Shown: one piece after another, positions 30,627 to 45,800 of the stretch
Layout of the letters: each line of letters opens with the position of its first letter
Position numbering within the stretch: position 1 is the stretch's first letter
DNA from: Aptenodytes patagonicus
Lineage: Eukaryota > Chordata > Aves > Sphenisciformes > Spheniscidae
Assembly: GCF_965638725.1 (NCBI RefSeq)
Contig: NC_134949.1
Coordinates: forward strand, 48,760,151 to 48,824,150
Reading direction: 5' to 3'
DNA length: 64,000 nucleotides
Made by a program: the position numbers and the translations under genes
The notes under the pieces: generated by a model
Database searches by the model: none
The model's input: the letters and a program-made list of their open reading frames with translations, nothing else
Told to the model about the DNA's origin: nothing

Positions 30627-31630
30627 GACTGAAAGGTTGTCTACCGAGGCGCAGAGCCTGGCTAACAGGAGGAGGCCGCTGTCCTGGCGGAGGCAAAGTC
30701 GGACCCAGAGAGGTGCCCACGCCCTGGGGCCAGGGCATCCACGCCCCAGGCCCGGGCGTGTGGCACCCCGGCGAGCAGAAAAGACAGCCTGAGGAAAGGC
30801 TGCCAGGCCAGGGGAACGGCACCGCCGGCGGCTAACGGCCGCCGCCACGGCGCGCGAGCGGGCCACCACGCGGCCGCCTCAGCCCGGCGCCGAGCACAGC
30901 TGGGGCGGGGCGGCCCTGCCGCGGCGGGAGCCGCCGCTGTGGGAAGCGGAGCTGCCCCAGGCCCGCGGCCGGGCTGGGCGGCGGAGCCACCGCCTCGCCG
31001 AGGGCTGCTGGAGAGAGGCGACCGCGCCCCGCCCCGCCGTCCCCGGCGCTGGGGTGCGTCGCGGGGCTCCCGGCGGGCGGCGACGGACTCGGTTTCCCGC
31101 CGCGCACGGCGGGCGCGGGGCGGCGCAGGCGCAGTTCCGTCTCGGCGGCGGGCCGGCGGCGGGAGCGGGCGGGCGGGGCCATGAGGCGCCGGGGCGCGGT
31201 GCAGCGGCAGGTGCCGTGTCTGTTCGTGACCGAGGTGAAGGAGGAGCCGTCGGCCAAGCGGGAGCGCCAGGTGGCCGGGGCGGCACGGGGCCGGGCGGGA
31301 GGGAGGCGGGGCCGCAGCCCCCGCGGCGCGGCCGGGGCCGGGGCCGGGGCCGGGGCCGGGGCCGGGGCCGGGCGCAGGGGGAGTCGGTGGGCCGCGGGTA
31401 GCGGCGCCGCACGGCGGGGCGGAGCGGAGCGGAGCGGAGCGGAGCGGAGCGAAGCCGGGGGGACGGGCAGCAGCACCGACCGTGTCAGACCCGCCCGGCG
31501 CGGCCCGGCCCGGCTGCGGGGAGGGGGACACCCGAGTGGGGAGAGGTTTCTCTCCAGACCTTGAGGGAAATGCACGGCAGCGTTTTCCATGGGGCTCCCC
31601 CCCCCGTAAATGCGGGGAAGAAAGGTCGTG
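30627..31630. promoter_or_regulatory. CpG island, unit 2
   Basis: Counterpart of the island at 6715, with 10 bp more in the GGAGC tract. Confidence 0.75.
31334..31369 (+). repeat. (GGGGCC)6 repeat, unit 2
   Basis: Six units as in unit 1. The neighbouring GGAGC tract has expanded to six units (31421-31450). Confidence 0.95.
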
Positions 31631-34588
31631 TGGGAGCCGTTTGAGCTCTGTCCCGCTCCTTTCCTGCCAAGTGCACCCAGGTGCTCACCGTGACGTTGTG
31701 TTTGCTTTCTCTAAGTGTCGGGAACAGTCATGGCGAGGACTGAGGCCACTGCGACATGACCGCCCTGGGAGCTTGTGTAAAACCATCCTGCCGTCCCCGC
31801 CTGTGAGCCTTGCGGGGGAAAAATCAGCTTGTGTCTCTTCTTCCTTTTTTTTAAAAGAAAAGGTCTTTTTTTTGTGACCAAAGGAATATCAGGCCCATGA
31901 CAGAAGAATTCATTTGAGGCTGTCAGACGCGGGATACTTACGAAGGTGAAAGTAATGGAGCCCGATCCAAGCTGTTTCTTCCCGAGATGTAAGAGGCAGT
32001 GTCGGGACAGATTGGGGTGGCATTCACCTGTCTAGCTCTAGACCTCCGACTTGTGTTTCCCGACTGCAGTAGCAGCACCTACTGCTGTCTGTCGGCTGCG
32101 TAGTGCACTTGAATCCATCTGGGTGACTTTCTCCCGTTGGTGTTTGGCTTCTGGACGGAAGAGCTGAAGTGGTTGCCAAAACGTCAGTAACGTAACTGTT
32201 GAACTCTCAGTACCAACACCACCTTGATAATGGTCGTGTAAGGGTAGCTCCCGACATTGTTGTTCCTTCATAGGGGACAAGCCGACAGGGGATTAGGTCT
32301 ATACCAGTGTAGATGCTATTCTTCTTGTTTTTCAAAGCGCAGGCAAGGATAATAGAGGGGGTTATGACTGCTAGGGAAGAAGCGGGGTGGTGGTGGGAAA
32401 ACCAACGGGCATGTTTCCTCCCTGCCCTGGAAATTTTCTTTTCCATGTCACCTTCGTGAAATCTTCCTGTATGCTGTATGTTGTGGTTCCACATGTGATG
32501 ACTAAAATATGAAGCAGCCACGTAATGTCAGGCAAGCATGTAGAAGGTTGTTCTCGTTTTACGGCTTCCGAATTCTGTTTGGAGACTTTTGCAAGACAAG
32601 GACTCGCTTTGTGTTTTGCCAGCAGGAAGAGACCGTGACCAGCTTACAAGTGAAAATTGGCTGGGGCGAGAGGAGGGCGGGGTGATGGTTATCGAGGAGA
32701 CTATTGGAATCCAAACAGAAGGGATTACATGTTTGCAGTGAAGGTGTTACAGAAGCCCTAGCTGCAGGAGTCCTCCTAGAAGTGTGGACTAGTTGTGGCT
32801 GGGTATTTGTTTCAGACCCCGGCCCACTTCCTTCTGTGCTCTTTGTAAGCGGGAAAGCGTTCAGTTGGCAGCACTGCTCCTAAGTATTTAACACCGGGAC
32901 GCTTTTGCCACCTTGCATTCCGCAGGTCCGTGCATTGCACTAACACGGTGCCATTGACTTTCCGCTCCAAACTGAAAGCTCGGAGCAGCTAGTCACGATG
33001 AGTTTCTGTTGCCATCGTGAGGCAGGGAGACACATCTCAACATTTTGCAGCGTTGGACTGGAACCCTTCTAGTTTATATGCACTGTGTAAAGTGGAAGGC
33101 AAAGTCACCTCTAAATACTCATCAAGAACGATTAAAAGAGGGAGAGAGTTTGCAAGTAGATTGCCTTTGTTCTTTTGTCTTAGGGCATTTTCCAAAGCGT
33201 CATGTCTTGAAGAAACAAGGGTGTATTTCGACAGTATTAGAAATCAGCACTATAATGTGTAATACTGGACCTAGAGGGGGGCCAGCTGTAAGGAGCAAGA
33301 ATCCGCACGAGACCGAGGCAGTAAGACAGCCCTGACGAGGCTTTAAAACACCTGTCTTCTTTTCAGCCGTTTCAAGTGTTGGCAACTGAAACTGTAACTG
33401 GAAAGGCGTTAGAGGCAGATACGTACAATGCAATTCCTACTGAAAAGGTGGCCGGAACCTGCTGTTACGTAACTGCCTATGAAGGTAGGAAGGAAGGTCC
33501 GTATGCAGGTTTCTCCTGCTGACTAGAAGCCTTGTTTTACTTAGTTTTCACTTTTATTGTATGACTTACTGGATTGCAGCTGTTGTGAATTCCAGCCTGC
33601 TTAAAGGTCTTGACCACAAAGTAACAGTTACCGTAAACATAGTAGGTGTTTCTAAAGTTGTTACAGATTTTACTCTCTGAAGTCCAGGAAGCATGGTCTA
33701 AGCGAGCATGCCAGTGGAGGAAGTATTCCCGTTTTAAAATTTCTTATTAGGAAATCTTCCTTGCACACTAGAATTTATGTGATAGAGGGTGCCTGATTTC
33801 CTTGGGGAGGATTACAAGACGTGTGGAGGTTGGGAGGAAAACGCGACGAGTGTGGTTCGCTGCATCGCTGGGGTTCTTGCCTTTACCTGAAATTGTGAGG
33901 AAACTTTGTATTACACCAGGCAAGATTCTAGGGCTAGATTTTGGATTGATCTACAGTAGTTAAGTGATGACTTTAAAGGGTGCCTTTGGGTATGAAATTT
34001 CTCTGGTGACGAGTGAGAAGTCCTATCTTGCCTTTTATGCGGTTGATTTCAGTACTCTGCAGGGTATGGTGACCTCAGGAAACTGCTGGTTTTACCCCTC
34101 TGGAAACTCCAGGGCAAGCCTGTCTATGGGCCGGGCTGGATGGAAAACCCGACAAACAAGCTGAAGAAAGGTGTCAACGATTCTCGTGTCTCGGGGCTTA
34201 TTTTCAAGTGCTGTTAGTTTAAGCCAGCGTGGGGGACGTGTCATGCAGCGCATATGTGAAAACACAGACACGCAGTCTTGAGGGCCTCCCTGCATGAAAT
34301 GCTGAATATCCTCCCTTTCCTTGGGCTCCTCTTTGGGGCCCTCATGCCAGAGACAACCAGGCAGGAGGGGATTAAGGAACGTAATAGGGGATGCGTCTGT
34401 GGTCTGGAAAACACGCCTGTATTTTTTGTTGTTTTTGTGGGTCTTAGTGCCTTTGAAGCTGTGAAAGGGAAGTCTTGGATAAGGGTTTGACCACACAAAA
34501 CACTGATCCCTTCCCTTCCGCTGGTCTCGGCCAAGAGCAGTTGAGAGCTGGCAGGAACTGTTACTATCTCGTTGAGCCATGTATTTAT

Positions 34589-34985
34589 TGTAGAATCATA
34601 GCATCGCTTAGGTTGGACAAGACCCTTAAGGTCATCGAGTCCAACCGTAAACCTAGCACTGCCAAGTCCACCGCTAAGCCGTGTCCCTAAGCGCCACGTC
34701 TGCCCGTCTCTTAAAGACCTCCAGGGATGGTGACTCCAGCACTTCCCTGGGCAGCCTGTTCCAGTGCTTGACAACCCTTGCGGTGAAGAAGTTTTTCCTC
34801 CTCTCCGATCTAAAGCTCCCCTGGCGCAACCTGAGGCCGTTTCCTCTCGTCCTGTGGCTTGTTACCTGGGAGGAGAGACCGACACCCACCTGGCTACAAC
34901 CTCCTTTCGGGTAGTTGTAGCGAGCGGTGAGGTCTCCCCTCAGCCTCCTCTTCTCCAGGCTAAACAAGCCCCGTTCCCTCAGCCG
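34589..34985 (-). mobile_element. CR1 LINE 3' fragment, unit 2
   Basis: Same insertion as at 10667. A few transitions differ, for instance gaatcatagc for gaatcgtagc. Confidence 0.93.
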
Positions 34986-37752
34986 CAGCACGGCACGGCA
35001 CAGCACCGCCTGCGCCTGCTCAGGCTGACTGTGTTGTGGATCACTCGCTCCTCCATGCACAGGGCGCTGCCGGTTATGGAGTCGGGGGTAGGAATCGGAG
35101 AGAGGGGGAGGTTTTGCTGATTTGAGGTGCAGAGTGTTCTGCACATAACTTGAAAGTTGAAAGATGAGTTCAAATAAGGCATACTTTTATGCTTGTCAAT
35201 TCAATGTAGTCAAAGCTCAGTGGAATTTATTTTAGCTAATTACAGTCCTGTTACAAGCAAGGGAAATAACGTCTGTAAAATGTAACACATCTTTATCTTT
35301 ATGAGGTACATTTACTGTACAGTTATGAATATACAAACACTATTTTTAAACACAAGTTTCCATTCTTGTCAGTTTCTAAACGTTACAGTCTTTACGCCTT
35401 GTTTTGTGTACATCTTCTTTTCAGAATTTGCCATTTTATCAGCTTTGGTTTTTCCAGTTGATAACTTCCGTATTTCAATTTAGATTTTTCTTGTGAAGTG
35501 ACGCACTCGCTTCATCTCTTTCTCCTGTCTACGTATCGTTCTCCTGTTCTGTTCGCTTCCACGTCTTCTTGGCTCTGCTGTCCAAATAGATATGCAGAAC
35601 GTTTTGTGCATAATGTATTAGAGGAAAACTACGTGCTCTTTCAGAAACATTTTAAGAATTAAGCTTTCGGCGCGAGACACGAGATAGAGGCTCTAATCTC
35701 TGCTTTCAAGACGGCTGTAAAATGTATTCACGGTCCTTCGGGCATCTTGTGAAGGGTTTGTAGCCCGAGTCCTTTTATGAATTTGGACCTCGGCTGATCA
35801 TCGTTCAGCTATTGCAGATGCTTCACGAGCAGCCAAGCAGAGGGACAAATAGATCGCGCTCATATAGTCTCTGCTCTGCTTTGCCCAGTGCTACAAGCCA
35901 AACCCCACTTCTTGTAGCTCCTCGCTTTAAAGGCGGGCACATCTTTTGCTTTCATGTCAGTAATATGGGGAAAAACTAGGAATCACGGGCTAGTTAGGCA
36001 GGCAAAATTACATGTCTGCAAACAAACAAAACTACTAACTGCTCTGTCAGAGTACTCGGCACTGCTTAGAATCTCGCGGGTTTTGGTTGGGGGAGTTTTA
36101 AGAGCAATTTTGCATTCCCTCGGTGGGGAGCGACATGCCACTTTTACTAAAAAGACTGAACTGTAAAAATTTCTCTCAAACAGTTACCTGAATGGTTGTT
36201 TTGAACCTGGCGAACGTTTTTGCATGTGGGGTTTTTTTCCTCCAAGTTGGTGCATTGTAAGATCCCGAGGTATATTTGTCTGTAGAAAAAACATACGCAT
36301 TGTTTCTTAATTTCAGCTACCATTTCAGGAAAGACTCTCTCAGTCTGATGTGTGAATTCAATATTACGTTGGCTGAGGTGTCAATTAATGCATCGGGTGA
36401 GTCATACCTCCTCTCTGAAATACAAGCTAGTGTTAAATACAGACTTTCTCTCTAGTACTTTAAAGATCATTTGCCATCTTGCAGCGTTTTCAGCAGGCCC
36501 ACAGGATCTTCCAAACGCGGCGGTTCTGCCACGGACGTCCTTGACTGGAAGAACGTGAATGTTGCTGTGTTGAAAATCTTCCCAAAGGCATCAGTTGCTG
36601 TTAGATTAAGTGAACCCGTAAGCCAGCCTCCTGTTTCATCTCTGGCTGTGCAAGCACTAGATGCAAGGCAATATTACGGTTGTGTGCTTGGCACTTGATT
36701 TTGCGCCAGAGTAAGCTGCCTACTGACGAACCGTTTTCTGTAAAATTTGGTTAAAACTTCATCTCATTAATACTCTTGTTTCCTGTTAATTCCAGCTTAA
36801 TGCCACTGATTCAAATTATTAATTGCCCAATAATCCTACAACTTTCCGTTGATACACAACATGTAAGTATTACCATAGTTTTCCGTTTGGGTCCAAAATC
36901 TCCTCTTTGTGTCAAGCTGATTCCTTTGTTTGGAGCGTTTCCCACCGTACGGCTCAGGTACTGCTGAAAAGAAAGGTAGCGAAAATGGTAACGGTCGCTC
37001 TTGTGACAAAAATGCTGCTCACCTTTTTTTTGAAATGTGCTCTCCTTTTCTTAACCTGGAAATTGGGTAAGAGGTATTCTTCACATTAAGAACGTTCTCT
37101 CTGTAATCTCTCTACCAATCTGTCCACATTTAATCAAAGCAGACATTCAAAGCAAAAAGAAAAGCCCCACAACTCTTCGTCCCCGAGACGAAGCAGTGAT
37201 GTCGGGATTCATTTCACTTCACTTTATTCCTCTTAAAGCGGGGGTTACTCTGTCTGAAGGAGGTTCCTTTTGTTGGAAATTAAGGCAGGGAGGCACCTCA
37301 AGGTGGAGATGCAGCCCAGCTTAAGAGAGGAGACTGCAGCTGGCAAGATGAAATCACTTCCTCAACTTAGGATTGTTTCAATTATTTGCCACTAAATGCC
37401 TTGATGAAGTGACAGATGAAAAACCACAATGATCCAGAGTGACCGTGGAAAGGGAAAGTAGAAAGGCAAACAAAACCCAAATGAGGTACTAGATTGCGTG
37501 ACGCTATAGCAGCAAGTTAAAAAAAAGCGAAAGGTGTAAAATTATGGTTGCATCTGCAACAGACTGCCGAAAAGAAAGATACAAGACTCAGAATGCCACC
37601 TGTAGGCTTCTTGTCAAATTGATGGCATAGTACGTCCTATCAAGAGGACAGTAGAGTATTTCAATTGATACATTTAAATCGAAAACAGACGTTTGAATTA
37701 GACCCAAGGCCTTGTTTATTCAAGATGAGAAATAATCCTAAATAATGGCAAT

Positions 37753-40700
37753 AACCAGAAAGCCATCACAATCAAAACTCCAGTGAAATCCTAGTTGTGG
37801 CAAAATGCCGCGCAAAGCAAGGTCATTCGTCCCCTGCTGGGAGGAGGAAAAAAGTTGGACAAGAAACGCTTCTTGAGAGGAGACTGAAATTCTACTGCAA
37901 AACTACTTCTAGTACTATTGCTATCAATAGTTAGAGCAAAACGAGAAGCTAAAGGTGGACTATTCCGAGGTTTATGAAATACTTCAAAAGAAGAAATCAC
38001 CTAAGAGGTGCTGTAAATATTAGGGATCAGTACGTTAGTGCACATCAGCGCATCATCGCGTTCATCCCTCTTTGTTGGCAGAGAAATGAATTCCTGCTGC
38101 GACGGTGGCTCAATTACTGCTCATGAATATTCTGTCTGACTAACTGTAAAGCTTTACAAAGCTTTACGTTTCTGCCTGTGGATACTGCTGCAATCTACTT
38201 AGGACAGTTGTGCGGGATCAAATTTACCCTTGCCCGTAGGTAGGCATGAATAGCGTCACATTCACCTGCGGGGACAAAATCGAAAGCAGCACAATACAGA
38301 CAGGTAAATTGGAGGCGTTTTAAGAATGCTGCGTAAGCAGGAGCCCACCTGTAGATCCGTTGGACGTTGGTTCTTGGCTGACGGTGACAGTACGGTAGAC
38401 TACGTATGCTGATCTTGGAGGTCCTGAAGAATTGGAATAAGTCTTTCTTCCAGTTTCCCTCACGTAAGGGATAGAAGCAGCAGTTCCATCATCCTTACCC
38501 CGACCCCTCTGTCGGTCACCTGGTTTCACTGTGGGGTCGGAAGTGTGAATTCCTAGAAGTGAAAAAACAAACAGGAATGTTGTGCTATTACTCAGAAGGT
38601 GACATATTGCGGGAGACTGGAGGCTGGAAGACAAGATGAAAAAAATGTTCTTTGTGGATAGTCCAATCCAAATACATTCAGTTATTTTATTTACCACCGG
38701 ACGTCCAGCAAGGAGAAGCTGATGCTGAAGTATATTACCTCCATTTTCAAAGTATCTGCGATCTGTTCTGGGAATACGCTCTGTTGGTGCTCTCCTTCCG
38801 GAAGTCTCTGCGCCCCTTTTTGTGTTAGTACGTTTTGTAGGAGTTGTAGTACCCTCACCTGGAAAGGCAACAGAAAGAATGTTTTAGCTGCTCGTGTGTA
38901 AGCCCAGGGAACGGCACTGCCGTTCTCTTCCTCCCACCTCTGTGAGCTAGTGATTAGCTTAGTGCAATTTCCTGTAACCTCTCGTTTGATATTCTTCTTT
39001 CTCTCTTGTTAGTTATTTGGATCCTGTCGAGCGTAGCTGATGCGTAGCTCTCATGCTCTCTAATACCATCATGCACAGGTTAAAGAAGACTCTGGCTCCA
39101 AAGTAAAGAACCAGCTACACGTTACCGGCTCGTTCTTTAGCTTCTCACTGCTCAGGAACGGTATCTGTGAGCCCTACCTGATGGAATTTATGGTATTTTC
39201 AAGATGCGTGCCTTAGCCTCAGAGAACTAACTGAATTGAAGAAATGCTTTGGGGAAACATCTCTGTCCTTTTCTCTGAACGTGTCTGTATTTTCAGACTG
39301 TCTCAAGAGCAGCTGTGAACACAACCCCCTCATCCACTACTGTCCTCTAAGCGCTGACTGCCTGCCCAGCTGGATCCTTTCTCTACACTGCATAGGTGGT
39401 ATGCGCACCTCTGGAACGTCCATGGTTGAGCCCACGGAGACCAGTGCACTCCGAAGGACACCTTCTGGCTGAACTATGAATTACTTCCTCTGTCTGTAGC
39501 ATCTAGATACGTCCTGGACATGGGCGCTTGGTGAACATAACAAAATACTACCCATGAGGAGGCTAAAACTGTAATAGCATTGGTCGCATAGGTAAGCCCT
39601 CTTCAAACGACAAACAGAACTCCACAGGGAAGGTTGCAGTATACAGTAGCCACAGTGCTCTTCACCCGGCCCCTGCTACTCTGCGGGAAGACGTGGCTTT
39701 GCCTGTTGTTGCTTTTCCCCTGCGAATGTCAACAAGCACCTTTTGTTCCCATCAGTTCAGGCCAGAATGCAGCAGAAATTCTGTACTTCTGCTTCAGTTT
39801 ATGGGGCAGCTTAAAGCCAAAACAATCAGAAAGCCATCACAATCAAAACTCCAGTGAAATCCTAGTTGTGGCAAAATGCCGCGCAAAGCAAGGTCATTCG
39901 TCCCCTGCTGGGAGGAGGAAAAAAGTTGGACAAGAAACGCTTCTTGAGAGGAGACTGAAACTCTACTGCAAAACTACTTCTAGTACTATTGCTATCAATA
40001 GTTAGAGCAAAACGAGAAGCTAAAGGTGGACTATTCCGAGGTTTATGAAATACTTCAAAAGAAGAAATCACCTAAGAGGTGCTGTAAATAGTGGGGGTCA
40101 GTACGTTAGTGCACATCAGCGCATCATCGCGTTCATCCCTCTTTGTTGGCAGAGAAATGAATTCCTGCTGCGACGGTGGCTCAATTACTGCTCATGAATA
40201 TTCTGTCTGACTAACTGTAAAGCTTTACAAAGCTTTACGTTTCTGCCTGTGGATACTGCTGCAATCTACTTAGGACAGTTGTGCGGGATCAAATTTACCC
40301 TTGCCCGTAGGTAGGCATGAATAGCGTCACATTCACCTGCGGGGACAAAATCGAAAGCAGCACAATACAGACAGGTAAATTGGAGGCGTTTTAAGAATGC
40401 TGCGTAAGCAGGAGCCCACCTGTAGATCCGTTGGACGTTGGTTCTTGGCTGACGGTGACAGTACGGTAGACTACGTATGCTGATCTTGGAGGTCCTGAAG
40501 AATTGGAATAAGTCTTTCTTCCAGTTTCCCTCACGTAAGGGATAGAAGCAGCAGTTCCATCATCCTTACCCCGACCCCTCTGTCGGTCACCTGGTTTCAC
40601 TGTGGGGTCGGAAGTGTGAATTCCTAGAAGTGAAAAAACAAACAGGAATGTTGTGCTATTACTCAGAAGGTGACATATTGCGGGAGACTGGAGGCTGGAA

Positions 40701-42812
40701 GACAAGATGAAAAAAATGTTCTTTGTGGATAGTCCAATCCAAATACATTCAGTTATTTTATTTACCACCGGACGTCCAGCAAGGAGAAGCTGATGCTGAA
40801 GTATATTACCTCCATTTTCAAAGGATCTGCGATCTGTTCTGGGAATACGCTCTGTTGGTGCTCTCCTTCCGGAAGTCTCTGCGCCCCTTTTTGTGTTAGT
40901 ACGTTTTGTAGGAGTTGTAGTACCCTCACCTGGAAAGGCAACAGAAAGAATGTTTTAGCTGCTCGTGTGTAAGCCCAGGGAACGGCACTGCCGTTCTCTT
41001 CCTCCCACCTCTGTGAGCTAGTGATTAGCTTAGTGCAATTTCCTGTAACCTCTCGTTTGATATTCTTCTTTCTCTCTTGTTAGTTATTTGGATCCTGTCG
41101 AGCGTAGCTGATGCGTAGCTCTCATGCTCTCTAATACCATCATGCACAGGTTAAAGAAGACTCTGGCTCCAAAGTAAAGAACCAGCTACACGTTACCGGC
41201 TCGTTCTTTAGCTTCTCACTGCTCAGGAACGATATCTGTGAGCCCTACCTGATGGAATTTATGGTATTTTCAAGATGCGTGCCTTAGCCTCAGAGAACTA
41301 ACTGAATTGAAGAAATGCTTTGGGGAAACATCTCTGTCCTTTTCTCTGAACGTGTCTGTATTTTCAGACTGTCTCAAGAGCAGCTGTGAACACAACCCCC
41401 TCATCCACTACTGTCCTCTAAGCGCTGACTGCCTGCCCAGCTGGATCCTTTCTCTACACTGCATAGGTGGTATGCGCACCTCTGGAACGTCCATGGTTGA
41501 GCCCACGGAGACCAGTGCACTCCGAAGGACACCTTCTGGCTGAACTATGAATTACTTCCTCTGTCTGTAGCATCTAGATACGTCCTGGACATGGGCGCTT
41601 GGTGAACATAACAAAATACTACCCATGAGGAGGCTAAAACTGTAATAGCATTGGTCGCATAGGTAAGCCCTCTTCAAACAACAAACAGAACTCCACAGGG
41701 AAGGTTGCAGTATACAGTAGCCACAGTGCTCTTCACCCGGCCCCTGCTACTCTGCGGGAAGACGTGGCTTTGCCTGTTGTTGCTTTTCCCCTGCGAATGT
41801 CAACAAGCACCTTTTGTTCCCATCAGTTCAGGCCAGAATGCAGCAGAAATTCTGTACTTCTGCTTCAGTTTATGGGGCAGCTTAAAGCCAAAACAATCAG
41901 AAAGCCATCACAATCAAAACTCCAGTGAAATCCTAGTTGTGGCAAAATGCCGCGCAAAGCAAGGTCATTCGTCCCCTGCTGGGAGGAGGAAAAAAGTTGG
42001 ACAAGAAACGCTTCTTGAGAGGAGACTGAAACTCTACTGCAAAACTACTTCTAGTACTATTGCTATCAATAGTTAGAGCAAAACGAGAAGCTAAAGGTGG
42101 ACTATTCCGAGGTTTATGAAATACTTCAAAAGAAGAAATCACCTAAGAGGTGCTGTAAATAGTGGGGGTCAGTACGTTAGTGCACATCAGCGCATCATCG
42201 CGTTCATCCCTCTTTGTTGGCAGAGAAATGAATTCCTGCTGCGACGGTGGCTCAATTACTGCTCATGAATATTCTGTCTGACTAACTGTAAAGCTTTACA
42301 AAGCTTTACGTTTCTGCCTGTGGATACTGCTGCAATCTACTTAGGACAGTTGTGCGGGATCAAATTTACCCTTGCCCGTAGGTAGGCATGAATAGCGTCA
42401 CATTCACCTGCGGGGACAAAATCAAAAGCAGCACAATACAGACAGGTAAATTGGAGGCGTTTTAAGAATGCTGCGTAAGCAGGAGCCCACCTGTAGATCC
42501 GTTGGACGTTGGTTCTTGGCTGACGGTGACAGTACGGTAGACTACGTATGCTGATCTTGGAGGTCCTGAAGAATTGGAATAAGTCTTTCTTCCAGTTTCC
42601 CTCACGTAAGGGATAGAAGCAGCAGTTCCATCATCCTTACCCCGACCCCTCTGTCGGTCACCTGGTTTCACTGTGGGGTCGGAAGTGTGAATTCCTAGAA
42701 GTGAAAAAACAAACAGGAATGTTGTGCTATTACTCAGAAGGTGACATATTGCGGGAGACTGGAGGCTGGAAGACAAGATGAAAAACATGTTCTTTGTGGA
42801 TAGTCCAATGCA
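37753..42812 (+). repeat. Nested 2,071-bp repeats of unit 2 (copies a, b, partial c)
   Basis: Copies at 37753-39823, 39824-41894 and 41895-42812. Same copy number and breakpoints as in unit 1, so the nested duplication happened before the 24-kb unit was amplified. Confidence 0.94.
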
Positions 42813-45800
42813 AATATGGGTTGTCCGTATTTGACCCTAAGAACAGACATTAACTGGGTGGTGCTAAATCGTCTACCAGTTTAGTAAATAGAAATGAATA
42901 AGCCACCTGTTTTCTCAAAATACCTTTTCCTGTTACTGTGTTAGGTGAATTTCGTGGCTCCTCAGAAATCCATTTCTTTTCCTTTCCTTCTTTACAGTGA
43001 TGGTTCTTTAGCAGCTCAGTGTGGTTCGTTGCTGAGGGATTAAAAGAACACATACTTACTTTCCTAAAAAGCACACAAGAATTTCATTATCCAAAAATGC
43101 TGTGGTGATTTGAAAACCTGATCTCCCACTTCATACACAGGTCTTCTTGGGTGGAAGATGGTTTTACCTGTTAATTATTCTAAAGGTATCATTCCCCAAA
43201 AGGGAAGCAAAAGTGGCTAGATTTCCTCTGGCAGAGTTCACGGTCGCACAACCGTGAAAGCAAACTCAAAAATTGACTACGAACACAAAGACCAACACTA
43301 CTTTGACCTCATACAATTGCTTTGACCAGTTCTGGCTCAGAATGCTTCTCATTATGAATTAGAAAATCTTCATGAATACTGTATTTAGGGTTTACAGTTT
43401 AAAACTACAAACATTTGCTTTAATCCACGTACACATTTGCAATGACTGGGAATCAGAAGTTGCATGCAATTTACGCGTGTGTCGCGGGGGAACAAATCCT
43501 TTCCCAAAGTCACAGTGTGAGATCTAAGTGGGAACCCAATGCAAACGGACTCCAAAGCACAGGGTGACAACTTGTGAGCTTGAACTGCGTGTCGTTACAA
43601 GGTGACTCAGTTAGCAACAAAACAGGAACGTTAACACGTTCCTGTCTGCCGGTGCTTAGCTCTCATCCCTTGCGCGAGAGGTATGCTTTGCCTCTGTCTC
43701 AGTTGTATCAGTTCAGCTATGTGTTGTCCTGCAAACTGAACAACTAACATGACGTGGCATAAAAAATAACTTCAGTTTATAAAAGGATTATTTTAATCCT
43801 CAGGCACTTCAGTGATACAGTTTACGGCATGGGCCCACACATAGTTTTAACAGCTGGACTGGCATTGCTGACATGCTGACAAACTGCATTGCGGAAACAC
43901 CGATGAATGGCTCAAGAGTCATCCTTCCTATAGTAGCTTTACCTCCGATGTCAACAGACCTAGTAACGAAGGGTATTATTCTGTAGGCATTTCTTTTTTA
44001 TAACTCCACAGAACCATTTCTTTTCCAAAATTAAGCAGGAAAAAAATCAATTGCAATCAGCATAGAGGATTTTTTTTTTTTTTTAATAATCCTAAACCAA
44101 GCAGAATCATATACAGTGTTTTTGATTGTTATAACTAACGGTGCAGCATGGGAAAGAGCCTCTAGCACATAAAGAACAAAGAATACCTCAAATACGAAAT
44201 GGTGAGGTTTAATGCGTGCATGTTCAGTTATTTACCACCAGATGTCCAGCAAGCAGAAGCTGATGCTGAAGTATATTACCTCCATTTTCAAAGGATCTGT
44301 GATCTGTTCTGGGAATACGCTCTGTTGGTGCTCTCCTTCCGGAAGTCTCTGCGCCCCTTTTTGTGTTAGTACGTTTTGTAGGAGTTGTAGTACCCTCACC
44401 TGGAAAGGCAACAGAAAGAATGTTTTAGCTGCTCGTGTGTAAGCCCAGGGAACGGCACTGCCGTTCTCTTCCTCCCACCTCTGTGAGCTAGTGATTAGCT
44501 TAGTGCAATTTCCTGTAACCTCTCGTTTGATATTCTTCTTTCTCTCTTGTTAGTTATTTGGATCCTGTCGAGCGTAGCTGATGCGTAGCTCTCATGCTCT
44601 CTAATACCATCATGCACAGGTTAAAGAAGACTCTGGCTCCAAAGTAAAGAACCAGCTACACGTTACCGGCTCGTTCTTTAGCTTCTCACTGCTCAGGAAC
44701 GGTATCTGTGAGCCCTACCTGATGGAATTTATGGTATTTTCAAGATGCGCGTCATCATCGTACCTAAAGCCTCAGAGAACTAACTCAGTTGAAGAAATGC
44801 TTTGGGGAAACATCTCTATCCTTTTCTCTGAATGTATCTAACGGTAAATAAAGACATGTCTTAAAAGCTGTAGTCGTGTATTTGTTACTGATCCCGCGTC
44901 TGGAGTCTAACTGTATCCAAATACTTGCCAGAAATAGCTTTTCAAAACTATTTCAATAACAAACATTTTAAACGTCGAAATAAGAAGAAAACAATTTTGC
45001 CCGATTCTTTTGAACGGTTTAGGCAGGCAAAGACCGTCAGTCGAAAAAGCATGACACGGAGACAATTTTTCCGTTCCCGCTTTTTATGAGCACATCCTCC
45101 TACTCAACTCTGCTTTACATAAAACAGTATTATCGCGGTTTTATCCCTGAAATTTACACTACTGTGAAACTAAACAATTTATTTTTTTTTTAATTAGAAG
45201 TAGCAGGTCATCTTTCTGCCCAGCAATTTTTGATGACTGATCGACTGATGACTCTGGTGTCTTGTTATATTAAGAACATCTCTCCCTCTCCTAAAATGGA
45301 ATTAGATAGTACTTACTCACTAAAGCAACGAATACAGATTTTTCTCGGTCATGCCACTTGGTCAAGAATGAAGGAGAAACGTAGTAAGGGAGGTAAATAC
45401 TTACTAATCTGTATTCCTTTGAGCTTGATTCTGTTGGGTAAAGCCCAACATTCAAAACAAAATGGAACTCTTTTGCAGATCTCTTTTAGAAGACACTTCA
45501 AGGGGGTATTTATTTAATCTAAATTTAGTTCTATAGAAGTTTGATGTGTCGCTCCATTTCCTCAGCTAGACACCCAAGACAGCCAGCAGCGAGCGCGGAG
45601 CACCTCTGGGAAAGTGACTCATCTCCCCTTTCTTTGGCACTATCTTATGATGCAAGAAATAGCCCCCTAAGAGTGCCTGTCTCTCTCCATTTACAACGCA
45701 GAGCCTAGACGAGAAATTTAAACTACATTCCTAACCTTAGGGGGGTTAAAATTAGACTACACAAATCTTGATCTTGAAGAAAAATTATATGAAAGACCTA

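Larger units (their letters stand above)
31181..36852 (+). pseudogene. RLIG1: RLIG1 pseudogene, copy 2
   Basis: Same structure as the copy at 7269. Exon 1 is 31181-31270, exon 2 is 33367-33484, exon 3 runs from 34113, the later exons are 36317-36396 and 36505 to about 36617, and the last decayed exon is about 36712-36852. The KVAGT motif and the in-frame stops of the 3' exons are present here too, so the lesions predate the duplication of the 24-kb unit or were spread by conversion. Confidence 0.82.
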